From UBA11612 sp964475755 (GTDB lineage: Bacteria > Pseudomonadota > Alphaproteobacteria > Rhodospirillales > Rhodospirillaceae), in the NCBI GenBank assembly GCA_964475755.1, contig CAYYXR010000007.1:13782-77781 (forward strand): a stretch of DNA of 64,000 bases, read 5' to 3'. Shown piece after piece: positions 8,579 through 17,773 of the stretch; position 1 is the first letter of the stretch, and each line of letters opens with the position of its first letter. Under the pieces are notes generated by a model that worked only from the letters and a program-made list of their open reading frames with translations, was not told the DNA's origin and searched no databases. The position numbers and the translations under genes were made by a program.

Positions 8579-9159
8579 GCAAGCTGTCACAGGTCCTGAA
8601 GAAGGCCCGCGCATGCACTTTGTGCGCCCACGCGTTGCCATTGGGTCCCAGGCCTGTACTCCGGGCAACTTCAACAGCGCGAGTGCTGATCGTCGGGCAA
8701 GCTCCGGGCACAAAGGTCCACGAAAGCGGTGTACCATGGAATGATAGATCCGGTGATCGGCTGCGAGATTGGCTCGATGTTGACCGCGAAGCGTTCTACG
8801 ACGAGTCCCGAATTGCGATTATGCCTATGGGCTTTTGCTATCCGGGTCGCGATGCGAAGGGCGGCGATCTTCCACCGCGCAAGGAGTGCGCGCCCGAGTG
8901 GCATCCTCGCATCCGTCCACTGTTGCCAAATATTGGGTTCACTCTTCTCGTGGGTACTTACGCACAAAAATTCTACTTAAAGGATCGATGTAAAAGCACG
9001 CTTACTGATACCGTCGCGGCTTGGCGTGAATATGGTCCGGATTTAATCCCGCTTCCTCATCCCAGTTGGCGCAATACGTCGTGGATTAAGAAAAATCCGT
9101 GGTTCGAGCGCGAGCTGTTACCTCATCTGCGTTTGCGCACCCATTCTTTCTTCAAATAA
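8575..9159 (+). CDS. Uracil-DNA glycosylase superfamily protein
   Basis: This 194-residue protein opens with a C-x2-C pair (C-T-L-C, about 16-19). It then has the superfamily motif I-V-G-Q-A-P-G-T-K-V-H-E-S-G near residue 45, a central S-G-D-R-L-R-D-W-L, a V-G-T-Y-A-Q-K strand and the C-terminal L-P-H-P-S-W-R-N-T catalytic loop. It also has C-Y-P-G and K-E-C-A-P cysteines, so an Fe-S cluster as in family 4 UDGs is possible, but spacing is not diagnostic. Likely role is base-excision repair of uracil. It overlaps the sirtuin gene by four bases. Confidence 0.85.
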   Translation: MSKLSQVLKKARACTLCAHALPLGPRPVLRATSTARVLIVGQAPGTKVHESGVPWNDRSGDRLRDWLDVDREAFYDESRIAIMPMGFCYPGRDAKGGDLPPRKECAPEWHPRIRPLLPNIGFTLLVGTYAQKFYLKDRCKSTLTDTVAAWREYGPDLIPLPHPSWRNTSWIKKNPWFERELLPHLRLRTHSFFK

Positions 9160-9187
9160 ACTCGCAAGCACGCGTCAGATTATACCA

Positions 9188-9613
9188 TTAAGTGCGGCTG
9201 ATTCCCTCGGCTTCTGCCTGCGCCTCGATATCTTCCATATCAGCATCGGAGAAGCCAAAGTGATGGCCGATTTCGTGAATCAGGACATGGCGAATTACGT
9301 GCAGAAGGTCCTCCCCGGTCTCACACCAGTAGTCGAGAATCGGGCGGCGGTAGAGAAAAACCATGTCCGGTAGGCTGCCGGAAATTTCCACGACTTTTTC
9401 ATCTAATGCTATGCCCTGGTATAGACCTAAAATGTCGAAAGGGCTTTCCAGTTCCAATTCATCACACACGTCCTCGTCGGGAAACTCCTCCACCCTGATA
9501 ATAACGCCCCGGGTCAGCGATTTCAGGCTATCGGGAAGACTTTCAAGCGCTTCACGCGCAACCTCGTCGATATCTGCCAGCGTAGGCGGCAAAAATTCTT
9601 CCCGTTTTGTCAT
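9188..9613 (-). CDS. Metallopeptidase family protein (Zincin_1/DUF1025)
   Basis: This small 141-residue acidic protein has a single zinc-protease motif, L-I-H-E-I-G-H-H-F-G, near residue 115, followed by a downstream acidic D-M-E-D-I-E. Length and composition match the DUF1025 minimal zincins, which are common in proteobacteria and have little experimental characterisation. There is no signal peptide, so it is cytoplasmic. It is convergent with the UDG-like gene and divergent from phhB across a 70-base gap. Confidence 0.88.
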   Translation of the reverse strand: MTKREEFLPPTLADIDEVAREALESLPDSLKSLTRGVIIRVEEFPDEDVCDELELESPFDILGLYQGIALDEKVVEISGSLPDMVFLYRRPILDYWCETGEDLLHVIRHVLIHEIGHHFGFSDADMEDIEAQAEAEGISRT

Positions 9614-9683
9614 TTACGCGCCTTGTTTACCGGTCGTGCTTTCGCCATGGTGTATCATACTACGTATTGGACGAGAGGCATAA

Positions 9684-9974
9684 ATGGTAGAAAAACTGAG
9701 CGCATCGGAGCGCAAGGCTGCATTGGAAAGGCTTCCCGACTGGAGTGAAGTCGATGGCCGTGACGCTATTCAGCGCACATTTAATTTCGAGAACTTCAAT
9801 CAGGCTTTCGGTTTCATGAGCCGTTGCGCCTTGATGGCGGAGAAAATGGATCACCATCCGGAATGGTTTAATGTGTACAACCGGGTCGAGGTTTTACTGT
9901 CCACACACGATTGCGGGGGTCTTTCCGAACGAGATGTAAAGCTCGCTGAATTTATGGACCAAGTCGCCAAATAA
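9684..9974 (+). CDS. phhB: 4a-hydroxytetrahydrobiopterin dehydratase (pterin-4a-carbinolamine dehydratase)
   Basis: This 96-residue protein carries the PCD signature M-D-H-H-P-E-W-F-N-V-Y-N near residue 54, the catalytic His cluster, and the later T-H-D-C-G-G-L-S segment. The enzyme dehydrates 4a-hydroxytetrahydrobiopterin during pterin recycling. No phenylalanine hydroxylase gene lies next to it, so a role with another pterin enzyme or in molybdopterin metabolism is possible. An AGAGG lies upstream of the ATG. Confidence 0.93.
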   Translation: MVEKLSASERKAALERLPDWSEVDGRDAIQRTFNFENFNQAFGFMSRCALMAEKMDHHPEWFNVYNRVEVLLSTHDCGGLSERDVKLAEFMDQVAK

Positions 9975-9994
9975 TATGTGGAGAAATAACGTAC

Positions 9995-10903
9995 CTATTC
10001 CGCGCGCATGGGCGGCGGCGTGTCCTTTACTTTGGCCTCACGGAACAGGATGTAGAGGGTAGAGCCCACAATCACTACCGCCCCAACTCCGGTCCAAATA
10101 CTCGGCACTTCGCTGAAGAACAAAAATCCGAAAGCGGCTGCAAGAATGATTTGGATATAGTCGATTGGATTCATGACCGTCGCCTCACCGATCGAGAAGG
10201 CACGAATTATGAAATACTGTCCAGAGCTGGAGAACACACCAATTGCCAGCAAGTAGGCCCACTGTATACCCTGAGGTGTTTCCCATACGGGGACGGCTGG
10301 AATAAGCGTCGTAACCACCAAACCAAACGCGTACCACGCCATAAGCGTAATCGGCCCATCCTCGGCCGCTTGCTGGCGAATTACGGCCAGTGCACCCGAA
10401 ATCGCGGCGGCTGACAGCAAGGCGGCGAACGCAGCTGATTGAAATATCATTCCGGTCGGTCCGAGAACGATGACGACGCCAGCGAAGCCAACCAGTGTCG
10501 CGATGCCGCGCCGCCAGCGAACAACTTCGCCCAACAGCAGAACAGCGAGAATGATCATAAATAGGGGGCGCGTGAAGGTCAGCGAAACCGCGGCGGCAAG
10601 GGGCATATGCGTGAACGCATAGAACGCAGCTAGGATACTTACTGTTGAACACGCCAAGCGAATGAGATGTAGGCCCGGGCGCTGCGTGCTAAATATCCTA
10701 AAACCGTGACGAAACAAGAAGGGCAATATGACCGTCACGCCGAAGACACTACGGAAGAAGACAATGACAAATGGGTGAAGCTCCGACCCAACGGTTTTCA
10801 CCAGAGTCGTGACGATAGCAAAGCACGTCGAAGCGGCGATCATCCACATCGCGCCGCGAAGATTGTCGATAGGCGGGACTTCCTTTGCCGACGAAAACGC
10901 CAT
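9995..10903 (-). CDS. DMT-superfamily (EamA) transporter
   Basis: This 302-residue inner-membrane protein has ten predicted transmembrane helices arranged as two EamA repeats. The first includes W-M-I-A-A-S-T-C-F-A-I-V and F-F-R-S-V-F-G, and the second starts near residue 155. A short charged C-terminus follows. Family members export amino acids or other small metabolites; the substrate cannot be read from the sequence. It is convergent with phhB and divergent from the CoA-transferase gene across about 310 bases. Confidence 0.9.
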   Translation of the reverse strand: MAFSSAKEVPPIDNLRGAMWMIAASTCFAIVTTLVKTVGSELHPFVIVFFRSVFGVTVILPFLFRHGFRIFSTQRPGLHLIRLACSTVSILAAFYAFTHMPLAAAVSLTFTRPLFMIILAVLLLGEVVRWRRGIATLVGFAGVVIVLGPTGMIFQSAAFAALLSAAAISGALAVIRQQAAEDGPITLMAWYAFGLVVTTLIPAVPVWETPQGIQWAYLLAIGVFSSSGQYFIIRAFSIGEATVMNPIDYIQIILAAAFGFLFFSEVPSIWTGVGAVVIVGSTLYILFREAKVKDTPPPMRAE

Positions 10904-11216
10904 TGGGTGGACCTATAGACATGTTGCGACCTTACGATGCGGTCGAATTGATGCCAGCCGGTCACGTTCTATCCCGGCAAAGCGGGACCTTTTGGTAGCC
11001 CCAGCTATCCGGTCATGCAAGGCCCTGGAGGGCATTCTGACCAGCCGATAAGCCGGTCTGCCATTCGCTTACTGCATAGCGCTAGAGGATGTTGGCGATA
11101 AGGCCGTTCCCGGCTTGACCGGGCGGCTGACGTGCCCCAAAAACGCTCCATTCAATGAATGTTTTTCGGTACGTTTCACCCCAGAATCAACCCATACACT
11201 TGCAGAGGCCAATCTC
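10904..11216. other. Intergenic region between the EamA and acetyl-CoA hydrolase genes
   Basis: This 313-base gap between divergent genes shows no convincing open frame, tRNA or rRNA motif. It contains a small hairpin (CCCGG-CTTGA-CCGGG at about 11109-11123) and an odd palindrome (CATTCA-A-TGAATG, 11149-11161) about 55 bases before the ATG of the CoA-transferase gene. Either could be part of a promoter or operator, but there is nothing to confirm that. Confidence 0.4.
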
Positions 11217-12494
11217 ATGCCCGAAGTCCTGACTCCTGAAACACTAGATCTGAAGAAAATCCTGCGTCCAGGAGACAACGTTATATGGGGTCAAGCGTGC
11301 GGCGAACCTCAAACACTTACCGAGGCGTTGAGAGACCAGCGTGCTGACGTCGGGCCGGTGACGATTTACCTGGGCGCAAGCTTCACCAAGACCTTTTCCC
11401 CTGAACATACCGATCACATCAAAATGGTCGCATTTGGCGCTATGGGCGCGACGCGCCGTTTGACCAAGGGCGGGGCATTGCAGCTCATCCCCTGTCATAT
11501 CGGTTTGGTTGGTTCATATATCGATCAAGGAATCGTTCCTTGCGACGTCGCGTTCCTACAAGTGCCGCCGCCCGACGAAGACGGCACCTACAGCTTTGGG
11601 CTAATCGCCGACTACACCCGCTCGATCGTAAACCGGGCACGGACGGTGGTCATTGAAGTCAACGACCAAGTTCCGCAAACGGACTGTCCCGACCGACTGA
11701 GGCCCGACGAAGTCGACTACATCATTCACACCTCCCGCGCGCCGGCGGAACTGCCGTCTCCGCCTATTACCGACACTGACCGTGCCATCGCGAAATATAC
11801 GGCCGAATATATTGAAGACGGTTCCGTGCTGCAGATCGGTATCGGCGGCGTTCCGGATGCGGTGATGGCCTTGTGCGTCGATCGCAAGGACCTCGGTGTG
11901 CACACGGGAAGCATTGGCGATGGACTGATCGAACTGATCGAGAAAGGCGTGGTCACAAACGCGCGCAAACCCATCGACCAAGGTGTGACCATCGTCGGTG
12001 GTTTGATGGGAACACAAAGGCTTTACAAGTACGCCCACAAGAATCCTGCTATTTCCATGCGGCCTTCTTCGTATACCCACTCAGGTGAAGTCCTGACGAA
12101 ACTTAAAAAACTGGTGACAATCAATAGTGCCGTGGAAGTGGACCTAAGTGGCCAAGTTAATGCCGAGCAAGTCGGGGATGCTTACGTAGGTGGTGTTGGT
12201 GGCCAACCGGAATATGTGCGTGCCGGCCATCGCTCTGAGGGCGGACATTCCATCATGGCGTTGTCGGCAACAGCCAAAGGTGGCGAATCGTCGCGAATCG
12301 TATCGCGCTTGACCTCTCCGGTTGTAACCTCTCCGCGCATCGATGTTGACGTTGTCGTAACGGAATTTGGCGCAGCCGAGTTGCGGGGACAAACATTTGC
12401 AGAACGGGCGCGGCGTCTGATCGCAATCGCAGATCCCAAGTTTCGTGAAGATCTGGAGAAAGACGCTCAGATTATCTATCAGCGCGGCTATTGA
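11217..12494 (+). CDS. Acetyl-CoA hydrolase/transferase family protein
   Basis: This protein of about 425 residues belongs to the class I CoA-transferase (Cat1/AcH) family. Its N-terminal half has G-D-N-V-I-W-G-Q-A-C-G-E-P. The middle segment V-L-Q-I-G-I-G-G-V-P-D-A-V, the H-T-G-S-I-G-D-G run, and the C-terminal V-V-T-E-F-G-A-A-E-L-R-G are family hallmarks. Start 11217 is chosen because the family begins near L-D-L-K-K-I-L-R-P-G-D and AGAGG precedes the ATG; an upstream in-frame codon at 11115 would add an unconserved leader. It probably moves CoA between short acyl groups and carboxylates, and heads the CoA-transferase cluster. Confidence 0.88.
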   Translation: MPEVLTPETLDLKKILRPGDNVIWGQACGEPQTLTEALRDQRADVGPVTIYLGASFTKTFSPEHTDHIKMVAFGAMGATRRLTKGGALQLIPCHIGLVGSYIDQGIVPCDVAFLQVPPPDEDGTYSFGLIADYTRSIVNRARTVVIEVNDQVPQTDCPDRLRPDEVDYIIHTSRAPAELPSPPITDTDRAIAKYTAEYIEDGSVLQIGIGGVPDAVMALCVDRKDLGVHTGSIGDGLIELIEKGVVTNARKPIDQGVTIVGGLMGTQRLYKYAHKNPAISMRPSSYTHSGEVLTKLKKLVTINSAVEVDLSGQVNAEQVGDAYVGGVGGQPEYVRAGHRSEGGHSIMALSATAKGGESSRIVSRLTSPVVTSPRIDVDVVVTEFGAAELRGQTFAERARRLIAIADPKFREDLEKDAQIIYQRGY

Positions 12495-12553
12495 TAGACA
12501 TGCCGCCGCATAAGTATTAAGCCTGGAAGGAATAAAAACGAGGAGTTAGGGAC

Positions 12554-13270
12554 GTGGCAAACAAAGTATATTCAGACGCGAAGTCCGCCCTGGCCGGCCT
12601 CCTGCATGACGATATGACGATAATGGCGGGCGGCTTCGGACTTTGTGGCATTCCCGAAATTTTGATTCACGCAATCAGGGATTCCGGCGTCAAAGGTTTG
12701 ACGATTATTTCGAACAACTGCGGTATCGACGATGTAGGGCTCGGCGTGTTGCTGACAACGCGGCAGATTAAGAAAATGATCAGCTCTTATGTCGGCGAAA
12801 ACGCGACATTCGCCAAGCAGTATCTGGCCGGTGAACTGGAAATCGAATTCAACCCTCAAGGCACACTTGCCGAGCGTTGCCGCGCCGGCGGTGCAGGGAT
12901 TCCTGCATTTTACACGCCAACGGGCTACGGCACTTTGGTGGCCGAAGGCAAGGAGACCCGGCAATTCAATGGCAAGCACTACGTTATGGAAACCGGCCTC
13001 GTTGCCGACCTTTCCATCGTCCATGCGTGGAAGGGTGATCATGAAGGCAATCTCATCTACCGCATGTCGGCTAGAAACCTGAATCCACCAATGGCGACCG
13101 CGGGAAAAGTGACCGTTGCTCAGGTTGAGCACCTCGTTGAGACCGGTGAACTCAATCCGGATCACATCATGACCCCGGGTATTTTTGTTGATCGCCTCAT
13201 CCAGGTAGACAACGTTACAAAGCACATCGAAAAACGCACAACGCGCCCCAAACCGGCAGCGGCTGAGTAG
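12554..13270 (+). CDS. scoA: 3-oxoacid CoA-transferase subunit A
   Basis: This 238-residue subunit A has the glycine-rich CoA-binding loop M-A-G-G-F-G-L-C-G-I-P-E near residue 25, then F-N-P-Q-G-T-L-A-E-R-C-R-A-G-G and P-A-F-Y-T-P-T-G-Y-G-T. It uses a GTG start eight bases after AGGAG. With subunit B it transfers CoA from succinyl-CoA to acetoacetate or another 3-oxo acid. It sits 60 bases after the acetyl-CoA hydrolase gene and 12 before subunit B, so the three form one operon. The name is by family; the exact acyl substrate is not known. Confidence 0.93.
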   Translation: MANKVYSDAKSALAGLLHDDMTIMAGGFGLCGIPEILIHAIRDSGVKGLTIISNNCGIDDVGLGVLLTTRQIKKMISSYVGENATFAKQYLAGELEIEFNPQGTLAERCRAGGAGIPAFYTPTGYGTLVAEGKETRQFNGKHYVMETGLVADLSIVHAWKGDHEGNLIYRMSARNLNPPMATAGKVTVAQVEHLVETGELNPDHIMTPGIFVDRLIQVDNVTKHIEKRTTRPKPAAAE

Positions 13271-13282
13271 GAGGCACATCTT

Positions 13283-13942
<660 letters not shown>

Positions 13943-13947
13943 ATGAA

Positions 13948-13977
13948 AAAAGGGCGCGGTCAAAACCGCGCCCTTTT
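13948..13977. terminator. Bidirectional rho-independent terminator
   Basis: A perfect inverted repeat, AAAAGGGCGCGGT-CAAA-ACCGCGCCCTTTT, has a 13-bp stem and 4-base loop, with A/T ends that give a U-tract on both strands. It lies 6 bases past scoB and about 20 bases past the stop of the convergent CitE-like gene, so it can stop both transcripts. Confidence 0.93.
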
Positions 13978-13999
13978 AATATCTAACTCAAGTTTCCAA

Positions 14000-14884
14000 C
14001 TATGATTTGAATGCTTCAAAAAGCGACATAATGTAGCGAGCTTGCTTGAGGTGTGGCAGGTCGAGCATGACACCGTCTAATGAAGCGACCCCTTCATTTT
14101 CATTGGCAAAGGCGTCAAGCACACGCTGAGCATGAGTAACTTCTTCGTCGCTGGGCTTGAACCCTTCGTGAATGATCGGCACCTGGGCCGGATGAATAGC
14201 AACTTTTCCGGTCCATCCTTCGCGGCGGATCATCTTGCACCACTTCAGAAGACCTTCGCTGTCCTTGAACTCGGTGAAAGCTGTATCGATGGCTTGTACA
14301 CCGGCGGCCTTCGCGCCTAACAAGCTAAGGGACATTGCCATCCGGTACGTGTATTCATAAGTACCATCAGGGTGGCGATTGCCCGCCGCACCCACCTCCG
14401 CTGCCAAATCCCATGGCCCCCAGCACATTCCGACAAGGCGGGGGAGCTTGGCCTTGGCGTATTCGCCGAGCGTCAGCACGCCTTGCGCTGATTCACCCGT
14501 CAACGCGACGATTTTCGTCGAACCCGGCTCAACGCCGTGTTCAATTTCAAGCACATCGAGATATTTGGAAATCAAATCCACATCCTGCGGTCCTGACGCT
14601 TTTGGAAACATGATGCCGTCGGGTGCTGCGGACATGATGCCCGCCAAATCCCGCAGTGGCGCATCAGATTCCAGCGGATTGATGCGTACATAAAACTTAA
14701 CCTTGCGGTCTTTTTGCGGACGGGCACTCATGAACTCGTTGACCATCTCGCGGCCAATCTGTTTGCGTGGTGCCGCGACGGCATCTTCCAAATCGAATAT
14801 CAGCGCGTCGGATTCTACGCTGTCCGCCTTGGAGAGCTTTTTCTCACTATCGGCGGGAATAAAGAGCATGGAACGGAGTAGCAT
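14000..14884 (-). CDS. HpcH/HpaI aldolase / CitE-like acyl-CoA lyase
   Basis: This protein of about 294 residues begins M-L-L-R-S-M-L-F-I-P-A-D-S-E-K-K, the canonical start of CitE/malyl-CoA-lyase proteins. It shows D-A-L-I-F-D-L-E-D-A-V (metal and substrate site), V-R-I-N-P-L, I-V-A-L-T-G-E-S-A-Q-G-V, W-G-P-W-D-L-A and K-V-A-I-H-P-A-Q-V. Family enzymes cleave or form C-C bonds in acyl-CoA esters such as malyl-CoA, beta-methylmalyl-CoA or citramalyl-CoA. It starts 8 bases after the MaoC-like gene stop and ends the BKACE operon. The precise substrate is not determinable. Confidence 0.9.
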   Translation of the reverse strand: MLLRSMLFIPADSEKKLSKADSVESDALIFDLEDAVAAPRKQIGREMVNEFMSARPQKDRKVKFYVRINPLESDAPLRDLAGIMSAAPDGIMFPKASGPQDVDLISKYLDVLEIEHGVEPGSTKIVALTGESAQGVLTLGEYAKAKLPRLVGMCWGPWDLAAEVGAAGNRHPDGTYEYTYRMAMSLSLLGAKAAGVQAIDTAFTEFKDSEGLLKWCKMIRREGWTGKVAIHPAQVPIIHEGFKPSDEEVTHAQRVLDAFANENEGVASLDGVMLDLPHLKQARYIMSLFEAFKS

Positions 14885-14891
14885 GTTGACC

Positions 14892-15347
14892 CTACTTAGG
14901 TTTACGAAGTTGAAGTGATGAACGTTTGCAGTGCGCAACAAGCTCATCTTTTTGGTTGTACGCGCGGTGCATGAAAATCACGATGCCATTGTCAGGACGT
15001 GATTTACTCTCGCGAACCTCCAGGACCTCGGTTTCGCATCGGATGGTGTCTCCGTGGAATAGAGGCTTAGGAAAACGCACTTCATCCCAGCCAAGGTTTG
15101 CAACCGCTGTCCCAAAGGTTGTCTCATTGACGGTGATGCCGACCAACAGGCCAAGGGTGAAACAGCTATTGACGATGCGCTGGCCGAATTCGGTATTGTT
15201 TTTGCAATACTCTTCATCCAGATGAAGCAATGCCGGATTATGCGTGATCGCAGAAAACCATACGTTGTCAGCCTCCGTTATAGTTCTGCGCCGTGGATGC
15301 TTGAAGAGCTGCCCGACCTTGAATTCTTCGAAATACAATCCTGACAA
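14892..15347 (-). CDS. MaoC-family (R)-specific acyl-CoA hydratase
   Basis: This 151-residue single hot-dog domain protein has the hydratase-2 motif region T-I-T-E-A-D-N-V-W-F-S-A-I-T-H-N-P-A-L-L-H-L-D near residue 20, which supplies the catalytic Asp/His pair. The start is a TTG preceded by GGGAG nine bases upstream. It is half the size of mesaconyl-CoA hydratase (Mch), so it is not that enzyme, though pairing with a CitE/Mcl-like lyase points to a hydroxyacyl-CoA intermediate. It lies between the BKACE and CitE-like genes in one operon. Confidence 0.88.
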   Translation of the reverse strand: MSGLYFEEFKVGQLFKHPRRRTITEADNVWFSAITHNPALLHLDEEYCKNNTEFGQRIVNSCFTLGLLVGITVNETTFGTAVANLGWDEVRFPKPLFHGDTIRCETEVLEVRESKSRPDNGIVIFMHRAYNQKDELVAHCKRSSLQLRKPK

Positions 15348-15389
15348 AGGTGTTCTCCCTATCTTGCGATTTATTGTGATGATGTATTG

Positions 15390-16325
15390 TTAAAATGCGA
15401 CCTGATCGCCGCCCTTAAGATCGAGCATTTCACGTGCTTCTTTTGGCGATGCCACATCCAACGACAAGTCTTCCATGATGCGCCGGATCTTTGTGACCTG
15501 TGCCGCATTGGATTCCGCCAACTTACCTTTGCCGAGGTATAGACTGTCTTCCAGTCCGACACGCACGTTTCCACCCAACAAGGCACTCTGAGTGACAAAA
15601 GACATTTGATGACGTCCGGCGGCAAGAACGGACAGGTAATAATCCTCGCCAAAAAGCTTGTCCGCAATCAGACGCATGTGTGCCAAGTTCTCAAGATCTG
15701 GCCCAATGCCGCCAAGAATGCCGAATATGCACTGGATGAGAAACGGCGGCTTTACCAATCCGCGATCAACGAAGTGCGCGAGATTGTATAAGTGGCCTAC
15801 GTCATAGCACTCGAATTCAAACTTGGTTCCGCACCCTTGGCCGAGATCGACCATGATGTGCTCGATCTGCGCAAAGGTATTGCTAAGAATAAAGTCCTTC
15901 GTGCTTTCCAGATACTTCGGCTCCCAATCGAATTTGAATTTATCGAATTTCGATACAGCACCGGAGATGTTGAAATTCAACGAGCCCATATTGAGCGACG
16001 CTACTTCCGGCTTAGCCGTCACGGCGGCTTCAAGGCGCTGCTCCATGGACATCCCAAGACCTGCGCCTGTGGAGATATTGATGACGGCATCCGTGTTTTG
16101 TTTGATGCGCGGTAGAAACTGCATAAAGATTTTCGCACTTGGCGTCGGTTGGCCTGTCTCCGGGTCGCGCGCATGAAGGTGGATAATAGATGCGCCCGCT
16201 TCGGCAGCACCTATGGACGCTTCGGCGATTTCATTGGGCGTAATGGGCAGATGCGGCGACATCGTCGGGGTGTGAATGGATCCCGTGACCGCACAGGTAA
16301 TAATGACTTTTTTGGCTTTTCGCAT
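15390..16325 (-). CDS. 3-keto-5-aminohexanoate cleavage enzyme family (BKACE)
   Basis: This 311-residue protein has K-V-I-I-T-C-A-V-T-G-S-I-H-T-P near the N-terminus and the metal motif I-I-H-L-H-A-R-D-P-E-T-G near residue 45. Both are signatures of the Zn-dependent BKACE family, as are the G-S-L-N-F and Q-C-I-F-G-I-L-G-G-I-G segments. BKACE enzymes condense a beta-keto acid with acetyl-CoA to give acetoacetate plus a new acyl-CoA. Acetoacetate could be activated by the scoAB-type transferase across the terminator. It is the first gene of the operon, with a GGGAGG ribosome site. The beta-keto acid is unknown; 3-dehydrocarnitine is one precedent. Confidence 0.92.
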   Translation of the reverse strand: MRKAKKVIITCAVTGSIHTPTMSPHLPITPNEIAEASIGAAEAGASIIHLHARDPETGQPTPSAKIFMQFLPRIKQNTDAVINISTGAGLGMSMEQRLEAAVTAKPEVASLNMGSLNFNISGAVSKFDKFKFDWEPKYLESTKDFILSNTFAQIEHIMVDLGQGCGTKFEFECYDVGHLYNLAHFVDRGLVKPPFLIQCIFGILGGIGPDLENLAHMRLIADKLFGEDYYLSVLAAGRHQMSFVTQSALLGGNVRVGLEDSLYLGKGKLAESNAAQVTKIRRIMEDLSLDVASPKEAREMLDLKGGDQVAF

Positions 16326-16608
16326 GGCTTATGGCCCTCCCCGACGGCACGTCATGATACTCGCGGCCCACTCGTCCTATGCCAAATAACCCTATAGTTT
16401 CAATAAGTTGAATGACTAAGGGCGCATGCATAAAATCATGTGTTGCCGCGAACCATTAGGTACCCGCCGCTGTTTGCCGAGTCGACTCATTTCTGGAAAC
16501 AGAGCGCAGCTGAATTTGCTGGCCCCAAAAGCGTTTCAGCTCCTGGTGGATACTTAGGGGATCGGAGGGTATGACTGGCCATATCAGGTTTTATTGAGAG
16601 ACGGGTCG

Positions 16609-17172
16609 ATGCGCGGTTACTTTGGAATTGGCGTTGAAGGCATCAATAAGCCATTCAATGTCGGCAACTTATTTCGCTCAGCCCATGCATTTGGCGCGAG
16701 TTTCGTATTCACAGTCGCAGCGACTTACAAACGGGCCGAAGGCGGGCAAACGGATACATCGGACGCACTGGCAAATATGCCGTTCTACGATTTTCCCGAT
16801 TTAAAAGAGTTCTCGTTACCCAAAGGATGCAGTTTGGTCGGCGTGGAATTGCTTGATGATGCTGTAGAGCTTCCAAGTTTTAGTCACCCTAAATGCGCTG
16901 CTTATATTCTTGGCCCGGAAAAGGACTCTTTGTCCCCGGAAATGACAGCAAGATGCGATCACATTATCCGCATACCTACGCGCTTTTGCCTCAACGTCGG
17001 TATTGCGGGTGTTGTCGTGATGTACGACCGTCTGGTCTCAACCCAGCGCTTTCCGTCTCGTCCCGTCATGCCCGGCGGTCCTCCGATTGAAGGCCTACAG
17101 CGATTTCGCGTGCCACCGCCTCTAGCTGAAGTTGCTATTGCCGAAAAGGACGGGCGCAGAGAGGAAGGATAA
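16609..17172 (+). CDS. TrmH/SpoU-family RNA 2'-O-methyltransferase
   Basis: This protein of about 187 residues is a single SPOUT domain without an N-terminal RNA-binding extension. Motif 1 is I-N-K-P-F-N-V-G-N-L-F-R-S-A, motif 2 is Y-I-L-G-P-E-K-D-S-L, and motif 3 is I-R-I-P-T-R-F-C-L-N-V-G-I-A-G. These build the trefoil-knot SAM site. The substrate could be tRNA or rRNA and is not readable from the sequence. ATG 16609 is chosen over an in-frame TTG at 16594. The upstream 280 bases (16326-16608) hold no gene that I can see. Confidence 0.88.
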   Translation: MRGYFGIGVEGINKPFNVGNLFRSAHAFGASFVFTVAATYKRAEGGQTDTSDALANMPFYDFPDLKEFSLPKGCSLVGVELLDDAVELPSFSHPKCAAYILGPEKDSLSPEMTARCDHIIRIPTRFCLNVGIAGVVVMYDRLVSTQRFPSRPVMPGGPPIEGLQRFRVPPPLAEVAIAEKDGRREEG

Positions 17173-17254
17173 GGTCGGATACACGGCACGGATTCACACA
17201 ATCGCCAAATTGTGCGTATATAAGGAAATTCTAAGGCAATTGGTCGGTGATCCA

Positions 17255-17773
17255 ATGCGAATCGTAAATTTAATGGTTTTAACAAGCGCACTTATAGCGA
17301 TGCTTGTTACCTCGTCTGGTTATGCGCAAGATGTGACCGCCCTTGGGCGCCATGGCGATTGGATCGCCTATACGTATCAGGAAAACGGTCAGCCCATTTG
17401 CTACATGACCTCGGCGCCGACAAAGTCCGAGGGTGACTATACACGTCGCGGGGACGTTCAAATGTTGATTACGCATCGTCCCGGCAGAGATGCATTCGAT
17501 GTTATCAGTATAGTTGCCGGTTATGAGTATATGAGAGACGGCGAAGTTACGGTGTCCGTTGGCGGCGCAAATTTTGAGTTGTTTACAAATGGTGATCGCG
17601 CCTGGGCACGCGATTCGGAGGCTGACCAAGAAATGACTCAGGCGATGATCAAAGGCTATACGGCCACAGTAAGTGGGAGGTCCGCCCGCGGCACGCTTAC
17701 AACTGACACTTTTTCTCTTGTCGGGTTTACTGCAGCCCACGACGCCATAGACAGCGCCTGTAACGCGTCCTAA
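17255..17773 (+). CDS. IalB-family exported protein
   Basis: This 172-residue protein has a clear Sec signal peptide (M-R-I-V-N-L-M-V-L-T-S-A-L-I, cleavage probably after S-G-Y-A). The mature domain has the invasion-associated-locus-B pattern: W-I-A-Y-T-Y-Q-E-N-G-Q-P-I-C-Y-M-T-S, then D-V-I-S-I-V-A-G-Y, and a final Cys that may bond to the first. IalB-like proteins are periplasmic or outer-membrane associated in alphaproteobacteria, and most have no known biochemical role. The start at 17255 is set by the signal peptide. The last four bases overlap the end of convergent pabC. Confidence 0.8.
   Translation: MRIVNLMVLTSALIAMLVTSSGYAQDVTALGRHGDWIAYTYQENGQPICYMTSAPTKSEGDYTRRGDVQMLITHRPGRDAFDVISIVAGYEYMRDGEVTVSVGGANFELFTNGDRAWARDSEADQEMTQAMIKGYTATVSGRSARGTLTTDTFSLVGFTAAHDAIDSACNAS

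Noticed and set aside
14892..15347. Mesaconyl-CoA hydratase (mch)
   Set aside because: The protein is about 150 residues with one hot-dog domain, whereas Mch is about twice that length.
16399..16412. TTCAA-TAAG-TTGAA palindrome as an operator
   Set aside because: Arms are only five bases and no second copy or regulator is near, so there is not enough support.
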